Positions 1 to 10,898 of a stretch of DNA of 64,000 nt are shown in pieces. The notes below the pieces were generated by a model. That model saw only the letters and a program-made list of their open reading frames with translations, was not told the DNA's origin and ran no database searches. This stretch comes from Clusia tigrina. Taxonomy: Eukaryota; Arthropoda; Insecta; Diptera; Clusiidae. Each line of letters begins with the position of its first letter. The first letter of the stretch is position 1. The translations under genes and the position numbers were made by a program. The stretch spans positions 682,001-746,000 of the forward strand of contig OV050031.1 of assembly GCA_920105625.2 (NCBI GenBank), given 5' to 3'.

Positions 1-250
1 GTTTTTAGCCGCAGAAGAGCCCAGTTGTTATTAGGGAACGGGATCCGCGGTTTGAGAGGTATCCCCAGCGAATAGTTATAAATTTCTGATGGTGTTGACA
101 GAGAAACTGCTCGATACATAGGGGAAAGTAATCAAACAGATCCAATTGGTAACGCAATTCACTGTCATATTTTCACAATGAAAGATTCTCAAAGATAATT
201 TTGTTGCTAATTTTTTTTAACTGTATAATTTGTGAAATTTTTTCTTTGCA

Positions 251-416
251 TTATATTTCCATTCCTGTGCCTCCAGTTAGTCGAGGTTCATGGCGAAACA
301 CTGCTAGTGGAGTTGGGCTTTGCAAAAAGTCGTATTCGTGCTTGTTGATCTGAGTAGGTTCCTTGACGTCATTTCGGACTTTGTTTCTTGGGGGTTTATC
401 GTTTGTTTTCTGTGCA
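251..416 (-). CDS. possible terminal coding exon, unknown gene
   Basis: On the minus strand a good acceptor (ATTATTTTCAG) is followed at 416 by an open frame of about 54 codons that ends in TAA at 251-253. The peptide is hydrophilic and mixed in composition; it contains the segments KPPRNKVRNDVKEP and HEYDFLQSPTPLAVFRHEP and uses varied codons. It sits downstream of pipe cassette D, in the place where another cassette's last exon might lie. I cannot align it convincingly with the EFYxFCxQRL ending of the four recognised cassettes. A donor near 495 would be phase-compatible, but its frame closes within about ten codons upstream. It may be the last exon of a neighbouring gene, a decayed cassette exon, or chance. 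Confidence 0.22.
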
Positions 417-1525
417 CTGAAAATAATTTGTTTAAATTAATAAAGTAATTGCAATTAAATTTTATATTCCATGAAAAATACTCTCAAATACTACCTTGGA
501 ACGCTGGAAAAAACCTCGGGTGTTTAATTCAAACACAGTCAATATAAAGTTGGTCCAGCGTGTGAGGAGCACACAACGGGATGTTGAATATTCAGCAATT
601 TTTTATACTCTAGACCTTAGAGTCTAGACTATGGCAGAGTATTGAAGAGGTTCGAGCAGCTGTGCGGAGTATAGGGCATTTATAAAGAGCACCAGTAGGG
701 CAATCGTATCCGATCGGCTTGGCGTCAATTCTCGATAAAAAGAACTCCCAATTCATTTCAAATTGTACAAGAGTTCACTAATTGCCGGTGTAATTCTAAT
801 CGTGTGCAGTTTTCACTTATCTTCATTCAACATACTGAAATATGGTCACCGTGGTTATATCGTCAAATGAAAGTCGTAGAGGCGACCTACGAAAATGGCA
901 AATCTATATAGAGAATTGCAGGAAAAATCGTCTTTACTGATAAGAGAAAATTTGTCCTCAATGGGTATGTTCCGAGTAACTTGCAAAACTGTCCCATTAT
1001 ATGCTAGAATTGCTGTTGAATGTAGTTCTTGCGTAAACCACTACAGGTCTCGGATATGATGAAGGATCGACTGTTTGGTTCAATTGAGTCCACTGTAGGG
1101 AAACGGTGACTGACTATATACGAGTATATCAATATATCATGGAATACTTAGTCTGTTCTGCTGCGGATTTATACAGATGGGGTTTGACAAGGGATATTTT
1201 TCTAGAAATAAAGGTAGGGATGCTTCCTTGTTTGCCGGAGACTGTAGCGCTAGAAATCACTTTCAGGGCACCCAGTTGAGATAGGAGCAGCAACTGTATA
1301 CTGCACTTTACTGATACACTGTCTGGAAAAAATTTCTATGGATGAGGAGGATTATGATGAGATCAACACCATCTCATCACCTGAGGAACTTAGTAAATTG
1401 AAATTCACTCTTTGGCGACTTTTTTATTATTTTACTATAATTTTTTTATTCTAATTTTTTCTTATGCTATTATTATTTATACTATTTTTTTTATTATATT
1501 ATAATTTTTATTATTTTGTTATTGA
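417..1525. other. no gene recognised
   Basis: AT-rich sequence downstream of cassette D. It contains an imperfect dyad at 609-628 (arms TCTAGAC/GTCTAGA), a TATA-like palindrome near 677-686, and a T/A-rich tract at 1410-1520 where the 3' end of cassette D transcripts is expected. Confidence 0.5.
1507..1512 (-). terminator. AATAAA poly(A) signal candidate, cassette D
   Basis: TTTATT on the plus strand (AATAAA on the minus strand) lies about 14 nt past the cassette D stop. The T/A-rich tract at 1410-1500 holds several more copies, so the site actually used is uncertain. Confidence 0.4.
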
Positions 1526-2583
1526 TTAATTGGAACTTAAATTAAAATTTCCGAGTTCTTCGTCAAACTGCATTAATTGTTTTAGATTCAGCGCTAAAAA
1601 CTGTTTATGGAGACGTTGGCGGCAAAATTGGTAGAACTCGATTTCGCGAGAGAAATTCCTGCGCACCATATTCTTGATCTCCTCGTCGATGTGGGGCTTC
1701 AAGGGGTTGCTATTCTGAATATCTTTATGTAAACCGTCTGCAAATATTTATTTTGGAGAAATTGTGGGAGAGGAAGCCCAACCGAATGCCGCATGCTTAC
1801 CGTAGTAGATGTCCTTTGCTCCTTTGAAGTAGCGCGGTATATATTTCTCTAAAACGCTCAAGGTTATGTTGGTATCTTCCCACGTCCCAACCACGGCATA
1901 GTGCGTTTCCACGTTCCGTTTCGCTATCTGAAGAGTCAGTTGGCTATTGAACGGCCTGAAATGTTCATGACAGAGTGTTACAGGTAGGTTGACTGGCTGA
2001 GTCATCTGGAGTCAACTCACATGCATTTGTGTCTATTATGACCACAGAAAAAAAGCATTTGACGACGATGGTCGCCAAGGCGCTCAAATGCAGCTCCTTT
2101 GATGTACGTGCAGACACCTATGCCGTGCATAACACATTCCTCGTACTCAGTATTGACCCATTTTGGATTCGGCATTCTTCTACTGTTCTTTTGACGATTT
2201 CGTATAAATATCCATGGAGCTCGTACGTAATAGAACCAACTGATGACCCGCTCAACGGGGTCGCGTACCATATTAATGTAGATGGGGCGTGGTTTATTAA
2301 TGTTGGTAAAGTCGATGTAATTTACATGACTGACGAATGCAGTTCCCTTCTCAAAATTTGCGATGGTCTCAATCAAGGTCTTCGCTTCACTGCGTGTCAT
2401 TGTGGGTTTGAGGCCGCTCCCATCTTCTGGATGTACTCTCACCCCATAGCCATTCTGCTTGCCCAGATCACGCATGAGAGCGATGAGATGCACGCTACCC
2501 GCTCTGGGAACGCGATTGTAGAAGAGTTTATCTGTTTCGAAGTTCTTTGTATTGTTCAAGTCGTCGGTGTTTAATGTATAAAT
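1526..2583 (-). CDS. pip: pipe-type 2-O-sulfotransferase, alternative cassette D
   Basis: Three exons: 2021-2583 (acceptor TTCTCCAG, phase 0 start, donor GTGAGT), 1801-1955 (155 nt, acceptor CATTTCAG, donor GTAAGC) and 1526-1737 (acceptor TTTGCAG, stop TAA). This matches the heparan-sulfate 2-O-sulfotransferase fold. After a sequon LNNTK comes the PAPS 5'-phosphosulfate loop NRVPRAGS, then HVNYIDF (which includes the conserved His), the 3'-phosphate motif MVRDPVERVISWFYY, a FFCGH segment, the helix AKRNVETHYAVVGTWED with LEKYIPRYF, and the C-terminal EIEFYQFCRQRL. The usual Lys of the 5' loop is Arg here (2503-2505), as in cassette B. The last exon has an extended tail after the conserved QRL helix. 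Joined to the shared exons and the proposed start, it would give a Golgi type II protein of about 387 aa. The family assignment is strong; substrate and isoform role are not visible from sequence. Confidence 0.88.
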
Positions 2584-3705
2584 CTGGAGAACAAGGGCAG
2601 AGTTTCAATGAACGTTCTGGGAAGCAGATGTTTAATTCAAAAAATTGCCAAATCGTTAATTCTCAACTCATTGGTCTCCGGCAAACTGGTCTATATTTCA
2701 TCTCTGGAAAACCGCAACAACTTTTGTTGCAGTCTATCATTTGGATAGTGCCAAGAATTCCAGGAATTGCGATATTTCCATCGACATTTCAAATTTTTAC
2801 TTGATTTTACAAAAACCTGCTTTGTTCATCAATATAATTTTTCCTCTCAGGACCCCCCCAAAATAATAAATGTCAGGAATTCCCCCAAATCGTTTAGAAA
2901 AAGTTGTTTGTACCCGTAGAGAAGATGGTGGGCTCTCCGAGCAAAGTATCCATACTCTGAAATTTTGAACCGGACGAAAGGATTTCGGATAGTATTCTGG
3001 GATTTGAATTTGACATCCCTTTACACTATATAACTTCTTCACTCGGTCAGTTGCTTAAATCCATGTTAGTCTCCGACTAAGATCAGCTCGTTATATTTAT
3101 ATCTTAGGTTATGATGGACCCAATGGGTCAGGCACTTTGGAATGAATGGTCTTTCGTCCATACCCGGCTTAGGACAAAATATATCCGCCATTCTGATAGA
3201 TGCTAGAATAACTTTTGCAGAGTGAGAATTGATCAGGGGGATCTGGTTGAAGATTCCAATTCTAAATAGAACCAGAGCTGGAAAATCAGAGAATATGTGT
3301 TTTCTTGTCTATGTCGTGGTGGTGTCCAAGTCTATCTTTTAGAAATGAAATGACGGCTCTATCACAACTGCAGAAGTTCGACTAATTAGAATTCACAGAA
3401 ATATCACATGGCACTAATTCTACTTCCCTCGTCAGACGACCTTTAACGCGACTGTTTTGAGAGTTTAGAAAATGATTATTAGCGATTTTTTGTAATTTGT
3501 CGATATATCATTGGATGATCTTTCTTAGGGCCACCTTAAAACACCCAAGCTTATTTATAATGAGTGACAATACGAGTAGTTACACTGAAGTGGGGAATGG
3601 CGAATGACAACATTGAAATAGTGAACTAAAATGAATGCTTTCGAGACACCACAAAAACTACAACCAAGCGGGGGTACAGAAACAAGTTTTCTCTGGTTTT
3701 AAGGT
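2584..3705. other. spacer between pipe cassettes C and D
   Basis: No exon was recognised on either strand. Short open frames near 2550-3040 lack coding character. If cassette D is used, this stretch is part of a long intron on the minus strand. Confidence 0.5.
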
Positions 3706-3711
3706 TTTATT
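3706..3711 (-). terminator. AATAAA poly(A) signal candidate, cassette C
   Basis: TTTATT on the plus strand is AATAAA on the minus strand, about 87 nt past the cassette C stop codon. The spacing is typical for an alternative last exon with its own 3' end. Confidence 0.5.
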
Positions 3712-3797
3712 TCGTAGGCGCTGATGTTGTGATGAACTGCATGAAAAGCACATACAACATTGTTGAACATAGTGGTACATACTCCATGGCCACCAAT

Positions 3798-4865
3798 CTA
3801 AACTGTCTTGAGTGGTCCACCAGTATTGTGCTGGAAGTGCTGTTTGTTTATGGCAATGTACTGCTTGTAAAGACGTTGTTTGCAGAAGTTGTACAGCTCG
3901 ATTTCGAAAGCGAATTGAATCTTCAATTTAGCCTCAACATCGGGGTCCAATTTGTTCTTGTGGGGTGTGGCGTTCTGATGGAACTTTGCCGTATCGCCTA
4001 TTTGAAGAAACATTTTTTTGAATTAGTAAATAAATTAATTGCCAACAACAAATTCGACTTACTGTAGTACACTTGTGTGGCGTTGCGGAAAAACCTGGGT
4101 ATATATGCCTCCAACACGGCTAAGGTAATATTCGTGTCCTCAAAGGACCCAACAACGGCGTACTCCTGCTCGATATTCCGCTTAGCAATCTGACTGGCCA
4201 TCTCCGAATTAAATCGCCTGCAATGAGAATATTTTAATAGGTATGCTTCTGACTTACCACCACCAGCGCGATGGATGCTTCTATACTCTGCACGCTAATT
4301 CTATAACTTACTTGCATACCGGTAAGTTTCCGCAGAAGTGCATCGAGAAACGTCGCCAATCGGCGTTGTACGGAATGTGAGCATCGAATATGCACTCCCT
4401 TCGCTCAGCCTGTTTCACGCAATCGTTAAAGCTCATCTCAAAATATGACTTTGATTCCATTTTCCGACCATTATTTTTCACGTAGAACTCAAACACTTCC
4501 GGCTTCCTGAGATAGTAATAAGCACTGATTACCTTCTCGATGGGATGTCGTACTAGGTTGATGTAAATTGGCTTCGGAAGCTGCAATTCCGTAAAATTGA
4601 TCCAATTTATGTGCTCCACATATGAAATTGTATCATTGACATCATTTATATCTGCGGCCACCTCCCATTGTTCGTCAATATTGTTCAAAAGTGGCATCGA
4701 TGCCATCGGAGCGTTTCTATATGGCACGAAGTTGTTGGCTTTTGCAAGCACATTTAACAGCATCGACAGGGATTGCGATCCAACTTTCTCCAGCCGATTG
4801 AAGAAGAGCACATTGGACTCGGCTTTCACTGTGTTATTCAGTTGGGAAGGATGCAGTGTATAAAG
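3798..4865 (-). CDS. pip: pipe-type 2-O-sulfotransferase, alternative cassette C
   Basis: Three exons: 4312-4865 (weak acceptor TCTTAAAG, donor GTAAGT), 4063-4217 (155 nt, acceptor CATTGCAG, donor GTAAGT) and 3798-3997 (acceptor AAATAG, stop TAG). The motifs in order are the sequon LNNTV, the PAPS loop NRLEKVGS (Lys kept, the usual Pro replaced by Glu), HINWINF with the conserved His, LVRHPIEKVISAYYYLR (His in place of the common Asp), FCGN, AKRNIEQEYAVVGSFED, LEAYIPRFF and ELYNFCKQRLYKQY. It is the most divergent of the four cassettes. An in-frame ATG at 4923-4925 upstream of the acceptor would allow an independent start, but the shared acceptor position and phase 0 favour splicing from the 59-nt exon. 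The joined protein would be about 380 aa. A Golgi heparan-sulfate-like 2-O-sulfotransferase is inferred from the family. Confidence 0.87.
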
Positions 4866-6705
4866 CTTTAAGATTAGAGAAGTAGTTAATTGATTTGTAC
4901 TATGTAAAGATCTGATTTTATCCATACCGTTAAGTTTGCCTTACCACATTACCATTTGAAATGTTGTTAATTTAGGAGGAAATTTAGCAGAGAATTGTGA
5001 ATTGAGTAAGCATAGAGAAATGTCGATAGTGGACAGTGAAATCACTTCGTTTAGAAGTGCGAGTATATTAGAAGTGCGGTGAGTATTCGCCCCAGGAGGT
5101 CTTCAAGCACTCATCCTGAAACAGGAGAACGAGCACAATTGACAACAATTGTATTTAAGCAGTGTTTGGGTTTATTGCCTAAGAGGAACCTCAGATAATG
5201 GCCAGACAGAATATATATCGACTATAAGCTATGCAGGAAACGTGGAAAACATTTAGGGTTGTACCAGACCGACAACCTAGTCGACATCTCAGAAATTGAC
5301 ACCAAAGGTAAAATAGGCTTTACCACCAGTTCCGGTCGGTTCAAGGAATAGAGAAAGGGATGATTTCCTGTGGTATCCCAATGGGCCTAAGAAGGCTCTT
5401 GAAAGGAGAGCGACCACATCTATTATGTACTGGCATGGACTACATCAAACAAGCAGCCAAGTCTCCATTCATTTTGGAGAAACAAGAAGTGTGTTGACTG
5501 CAGTGTACGATATGTGAGATATTCAACGACTTTTACGAAGTTTAGTCGGTACTTGGGACGCTAGGAATAGACCCGCTCTTACTGCTTATATAACTTCTAT
5601 CTACAGTTCTCACAAAACCGGGTCTGTGGGCATTCATTTATTCCTCCCCCTATCTCTCTAACCTCGAATGTATATAATTATTGTTGATTTGCGAATCTTC
5701 ATTCGTTGAGGAAGTTGTTCGATGCGATGTAATTCAGCCCAGAACACTCTGGCGTTTAAACCACAACAAATAAATAGCGGCAGTCTCGTTTACTCATAGT
5801 TTTTTACATTATTAGGAAAAGTACAGCAAAGCCCTGTCGAAGGTTGCTACCTTGAGACATCCCTAATATGAATACTAAGTTTACGGGACATTTTCGTTTC
5901 AAATAAAACTTTGCGGAGGAGGATATGTGAATATGCTCACATTAGGATGTTCTTAATATGCGGGATTATGAAAGAGATAATAAAAGTGTGTGAAAAAGTA
6001 ATTTCATGCCAAAAGATACTACCATTGATGACACCATTACAAGGAACGAATGGGTGATTATAGCAATATAACATTATCGCCACGTAATACTAGAGACAGA
6101 AGGGTATGTCTTCGATTTTTTAGGCTATCAAATATAAGCGTGGATAGGTTAGTTTCGTACCAGTTTAGTTGCATATTGGCCTCAATAACCAGGTTTAACT
6201 GTGCAGTTATGACCCCGAACTAATGTTGACAGTGTAAGTCAGATTAACTCTAATTTAGTTTAGGCAGGCTCACACTTTTTATGTCCTTACGTCCGTGCAA
6301 ATATTCATGCATAGTTTGTTTACACTAGACCCATCAATAAAGGCCAGTTGTGAATGTATTTATTTCAGAAGGTTCTAGCACGTGTTGAGTACTATATGGC
6401 AACTGCTGATATTTTCACCAGCCACCAGTTGCCAATAAGGCTGCCAGAGACTTACTTATGAAACAGATGACTTTGGTTACTGGTGACTTACCACCATTTC
6501 TGTTAGTCACCAACAATAAAATGAACTATTTAAATTATCAGTGACTTTGAAGAGGGAATAGGGAAATTGGGGTATTCACAAGGCTGAGGACTATATGTTT
6601 GTTACATTTCAACCCATTTCTGCATACTCGTGGCGTGGAGAAAAAGGTAGCTGGGTTCTGGAGGCTATTCCTTCATAAAAGCTTCACAGTAGAATAAAAG
6701 AAATA
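4866..6705. other. spacer between pipe cassettes B and C
   Basis: No gene recognised. There is a small local duplication of TAGAAGTGCG near 5053-5082. GC-moderate patches at 5090-5760 could be old repeat fragments, but I see no diagnostic protein or terminal repeats. Confidence 0.45.
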
Positions 6706-6711
6706 TTTATT
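6706..6711 (-). terminator. AATAAA poly(A) signal candidate, cassette B
   Basis: TTTATT on the plus strand (AATAAA on the minus strand), about 280 nt past the cassette B stop, in AT-rich sequence. Confidence 0.4.
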
Positions 6712-6991
6712 TAAAATTGTAAAACGAAAAATGCAACACTCTGCAGTATGGTAACAAAATATGACTAAATTCATTGACGAGCAATTTGTTGGTTGTTGAT
6801 GAACTCCGGTGGAAACATGGAAACATGCACCTGTAGGTAACTCTTCGTAGCGACGGAACTTTTCGTTAATCAAATAAGAAACGTTACTGGAAGTCATGAT
6901 AATTTGAACACTGTATATTTGCATGAGAGGATACAGTAATTCGTCTACATTGCACTAGGGACCAATCACTCATCCATTTGCGCATGACAGG

Positions 6992-8012
6992 TCACAGCAG
7001 TTCTTGGTTTATAGCTAAGTACTGCTTGTAAAGGCGTTGCTTGCAGAAGTCGTAGAACTCATACTCTTTTGTGAAGTTCTTCCGCAACATTTCCTTTATG
7101 TGCTCGTCTATTTGTGGTTTATAAAAGTTGTTGTTCTTGAATTGATTCACCATGCCCACAATTGAATCTGAATAAAATAAGGCATACTTCAAGATCATAA
7201 CCGTGTAGTAGGTGCTGAAATAGTTACCGTAATACAAGGCGGTGGCACTATCGAAATACTTTGGTATGTAATGTTCGAGCACGGCCAAAGTTACATTCAC
7301 ATCCTCCCAAGTACCGACCACAGCATAGTCACGTTCAACGTTTCTCTTGGCCAATTGCAGGGCGCCTTCTGTGTTGAAAGGTCTAGAAGCAAGATTGTTC
7401 AACGAAGAGGAGTTGAGTATATGACAGATATGTAAATCTTTATAGCAATTACTCGCATTCCGGTTCATGTCCACAGAAAAACAGACTTTGTCGTCTGTGA
7501 TCCTCAGTTTCTTCATCAAAGAGAGAGCCTGTTATATACTGGCATTCCGGATCTTGTGTGAGCACACATTCCGTAAAGTGCTTCTTATAATATGCAACCG
7601 ACTCAAATTCTTCAATCATTTCGAACATTTCAACTGCGGCCCACGGTGTTCTGGAGTGGTAAAACCAACTTATGACCCTTTCGACCGGATCTCGGATCAT
7701 GTTCATATATACGGGCTGCAGCAGATCAAACTTTCTAAAGTCTATATAGTTGACAGCCTGGGAATATGCATGCGGTTCGTCCAATTCATACACACTCGTC
7801 GCAAACTCGAGTTGCTCGTCCTCATCTAAACGGGAGTATATCTCCTCGGAGGAGAATGGTACGTCGCTTGTTTCAAAGTCGTTAATCCGACCTAGACGGC
7901 GTATTAGTTCTATCATGTGCTCCCCTCCAGCCCGGGGAACCCGATTAAAGACTACAATATCTAGTTGACTGTATTTCGTGTTGTTGAGTAGTTTAGAACT
8001 AAGCATTTCCAA
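6992..8012 (-). CDS. pip: pipe-type sulfotransferase, alternative cassette B (altered catalytic residues)
   Basis: Three exons: 7453-8012 (acceptor TTCCTAACAG, donor GTAATT), 7228-7382 (155 nt, acceptor CTTCTAG, donor GTAACT) and 6992-7167 (acceptor TTATTCAG, stop TGA). The order is LNNTK sequon, PAPS loop NRVPRAGGEH (Lys replaced by Arg at 7932-7934), AVNYIDF, IRDPVERVISWFYHSR, FFCGH, AKRNVERDYAVVGTWED, LEHYIPKYF and KEYEFYDFCKQRLYKQY. Where cassettes A, C and D have H(V/I)N, B has Ala (codon 7755-7757). That His aligns with the catalytic His of vertebrate HS2ST. The reading frame and splice sites are intact, so the cassette is maintained even if its chemistry has changed. Cassette A is the closest relative, indicating a tandem duplicate. 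The second intron (7168-7227, 60 nt) is itself open in frame. The joined product would be about 374 aa. Confidence 0.88.
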
Positions 8013-8146
8013 CTGTTAGGAAAAACAAGTTTAAGCACCTCTATACAAGCGGGTATGAGTATGGCAACGGATTTTTGTGAAATCTGTTGCGGATGAGGCG
8101 TTCAGACGGAAGCAAATGGAGACAACAGTGATACACATAAATAACA

Positions 8147-8152
8147 TTTATT
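8147..8152 (-). terminator. AATAAA poly(A) signal candidate, cassette A
   Basis: TTTATT on the plus strand is AATAAA on the minus strand. It lies 158 nt past the cassette A stop and about 135 nt before the cassette B acceptor, so transcripts could end between A and B. Confidence 0.5.
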
Positions 8153-8309
8153 CAGCTGACTTTATTGAGGAATTCGTTACCAGATATGTACATGTAATCA
8201 CAAGAAAATATCGATCTTACTATACGCATACTTGCTATTGCGCGTGAGCCACTCGGAATCCTACCAGTCCAGTATATCCTTTTCTAAGATGCTGTCGGTC
8301 GTAGCGGAC

Positions 8310-9326
8310 TTAATTGCCATTTTCTAAGGCTGCATACTGGAAATAGAGGCGCTGTTTGCAGAAGTTGTAGAACTCGTACTCTTTAGTGAAGTTCTTGCGC
8401 AGCAATGCCCGAATTTTGTCACTAATCTGAGGTTTCCATGGATTCGAGTTGCGCGGTTTGGCATCCAAGCCAAGTTCCTTATCTAGGATTTAAATATGCT
8501 TTGCAACATTTCTTCGACAATAATAATCAATGTGCATTATGCTCGATTTACCAAAATACAATTGAGAGACACCCTTAAAATACTTTGGTATATAATGTTC
8601 AAACACTTTTAATGTTACATTCAAGTCCTCCCAAGAACCAATCACTGAGAAATCCCGCTCGACATTTCTGATGGCCAGTTGAAGCGCTCCTTCGGTGTTG
8701 AAGGGCCTATAAGAAAAAATAGGACTTGAATAACAATCATCCTGACTAAATGAGCGGCATCAGTTATACTCGCATTCCTGGCTGTGCCCACAAAAGAACA
8801 AGGTCTGGCGCTTGTGGTCCTTGTTGGCTTCCTCGAAACCAGTACCCGGCACGTACTGGCATTCGACATCGTTTGAAAGCACGCATTGTTCGAAATCTTT
8901 TTTGTACCATTCCGGATTGCGGAAAATTTGGGTCAACTCATACATTTGGACAGCCAGCCATGGCGTTCTACGGTAATAGAACCAGCTAATAACGCGTTCT
9001 ATGGGATCACGTATCAGGTTTATGTATATGGGCTGTGGTAAATCGAATTTTCTGAAGTCGATATAATTCACATGCATGCTATATGCATGCGACTCGCCCA
9101 TATCGATGATATTAGTCGCAAGCTCTTCTTGCTTTTCATCGTCCAGACGTGCGATTACTGGCTCTGCGAAAGAAGCGCGGCTCACACTAAAACCATTGAC
9201 ATCACTCAGGCGACGAATCAGTTCAATCAACTGTTCGCTGCCGACCTTGGGCACTCGGTTAAAGAGCAGTAAGTCGGATTGAGCGAATTTTGTGTTGTTC
9301 AGCATTTTAGCAGACAGATTTTCTAG
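8310..9326 (-). CDS. pip: pipe-type 2-O-sulfotransferase, alternative cassette A
   Basis: Three exons: 8770-9326 (acceptor CTTCCTCATAG, donor GTATAA), 8552-8706 (155 nt, acceptor CTTATAG, donor GTAAAT) and 8310-8482 (acceptor AATCCTAG, stop TAA). It carries the fullest set of family motifs: sequon LNNTK, PAPS loop NRVPKVGS with the Lys that contacts the sulfate, MHVNYIDF with the conserved His, LIRDPIERVISWFYYRR for the 3'-phosphate, FFCGH, AIRNVERDFSVIGSWED, FEHYIPKYF and KEYEFYNFCKQRL. It is the first cassette reached by the transcript and the best candidate for an active heparan-sulfate-type 2-O-sulfotransferase in the Golgi lumen. The first exon starts in phase 0, matching the end of the 59-nt stem exon. 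The joined product would be about 372 aa, slightly short compared with the roughly 400 aa I recall for Drosophila Pipe. Cassette B is its nearest paralogue. Confidence 0.9.
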
Positions 9327-10898
9327 CTATGAGGAAGTAAGATGCAGATACATTATTGAAAGTTCATTCGGAAGTACTGAGCTATTGAAATGTTCAATAG
9401 AGCAGTGACGACAAGTAAATTGTACAGTCCTTAGAAGAAAATGAGGAAGCAACCAAAACTACACATTTTCTGTACTTACCACAATTTTAAATGCAGAGCA
9501 GAAGTAATTACGGATTCATTATAATTAATATAATTAAATTATTAAATTCAATAATTATTGTAGCACATTTTAGTTCCTTCGCGTTTCCAAGCGGAACCAG
9601 AAATGAAATGGAAGGAGCGGTTCATATTTTCCAGAGGAACTCTTCTTTTATTATTGAGCATATTACAACTACGAAAGAGTTCGTCTTTACATCTACTTCA
9701 TTCCAGCTTCCGTAGAAGTAAACTCAGAAAATGGCAACCATATTTCTCTTCATCACTTTTCCCTTAGACCACTCGAAGTCATACCCATGACCTGTTCCCA
9801 ATTGTTCTTTGTTGAGTGAAATTAAATCCACCTCTCCTAGAAACCGGTAATGTATCTCACTAATAGTAGAATAATGGGACGATTTATTACGTTAAAGAGG
9901 ACCTGGGGTTCCATTCTATGATATTGTGACGAAATAACCATTTCAGGACACATGAGTAAACACAAATAAAATCAAAATCTAGATTGTTCCAAGTGCGCTG
10001 CTGGTGCTATCTCCTTCTCCCTAATACTATTTGCAATTAGCAATAACTTAGTGTTGTTGTATATTTCTATTATAATATGATTCTATTTCACTTGCTCTAT
10101 TGAAACACGTTCTTTGGGACGAATTTGGATTTAACAATACGGAGAGTGGACCTGAACTCCTTGAAATACTTTGTCGTGAATGTAAATTACTTCAAAAACT
10201 GAGTCAAAATTTAATAGTAATAGTTGAGTAAAGCAATTTGAAGGAAAGAGAAAAAGATATATGGTTTATAACATCAAACAAAGAGAGGGCGATACAAATC
10301 GGGTGGAAATCGAATGTTTGAAAAGCAGCAGATATAATATGAGAGGGGTTTACCAGCGTTGTTTATACGTTGAAATGATTTCGGAATTAGAGTTTTTTAT
10401 ATACTATTATTTTCTTGTTCTTGTTTTCCATTTTGACAAGCGTGCATTGGAGAAGTTGGGTGCAGGAGGGCAATTTCGTCAGGGTTTGTACTCAAGTTAA
10501 CTAAAGACATTCCGTGGCGTCATTTTTGTTCATTCCACATAGATTTACGGAACCGAAAAAATATATACTTAAATAAATCTTACAAGTTTATGAGAGGGTA
10601 ACTTAGTATAGAGGGAACTTTAGTATATAATCTTCCGTAGGTAGTTCTGCCAGAAGCAAATCCTAAGACTAACATAACATTTTTAGTTGAAGCTGTTGAT
10701 GGGGGTTAGAAATCAGAAACAGGATAGAACAGTTATGTGAGGTTATGAATATGATAAAGGATTAAAATACAATGGGTGCCAGTCCAGGCGTGGTTTTAGT
10801 TCATATTTTTTATAATTGTTGTTATTCCACAACCAAAGCTTAGGATGAATCTTCTGAATAGGTGCGTGTTCTGTGCCAATGGTCACCTTGCCACTTAC
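9327..10898. other. intron between stem exon and cassette A
   Basis: No convincing exon. A strong donor-like site on the minus strand (GTG followed by GTAAGT near 9478) has no AG acceptor within its open frame, so I do not call an exon. A plus-strand frame of 79 codons at 10261-10500 looks like chance. Confidence 0.5.

Noticed and set aside
2029..2574. 181-codon plus-strand frame
   Set aside because: Antisense shadow of the first exon of sulfotransferase cassette D, which carries the conserved motifs.
9479..9520. Strong minus-strand donor (GTG then GTAAGT) as the pipe stem exon
   Set aside because: Between the nearest in-frame stop and this donor there is no AG acceptor, whereas 10899-10957 satisfies both sites and phases.
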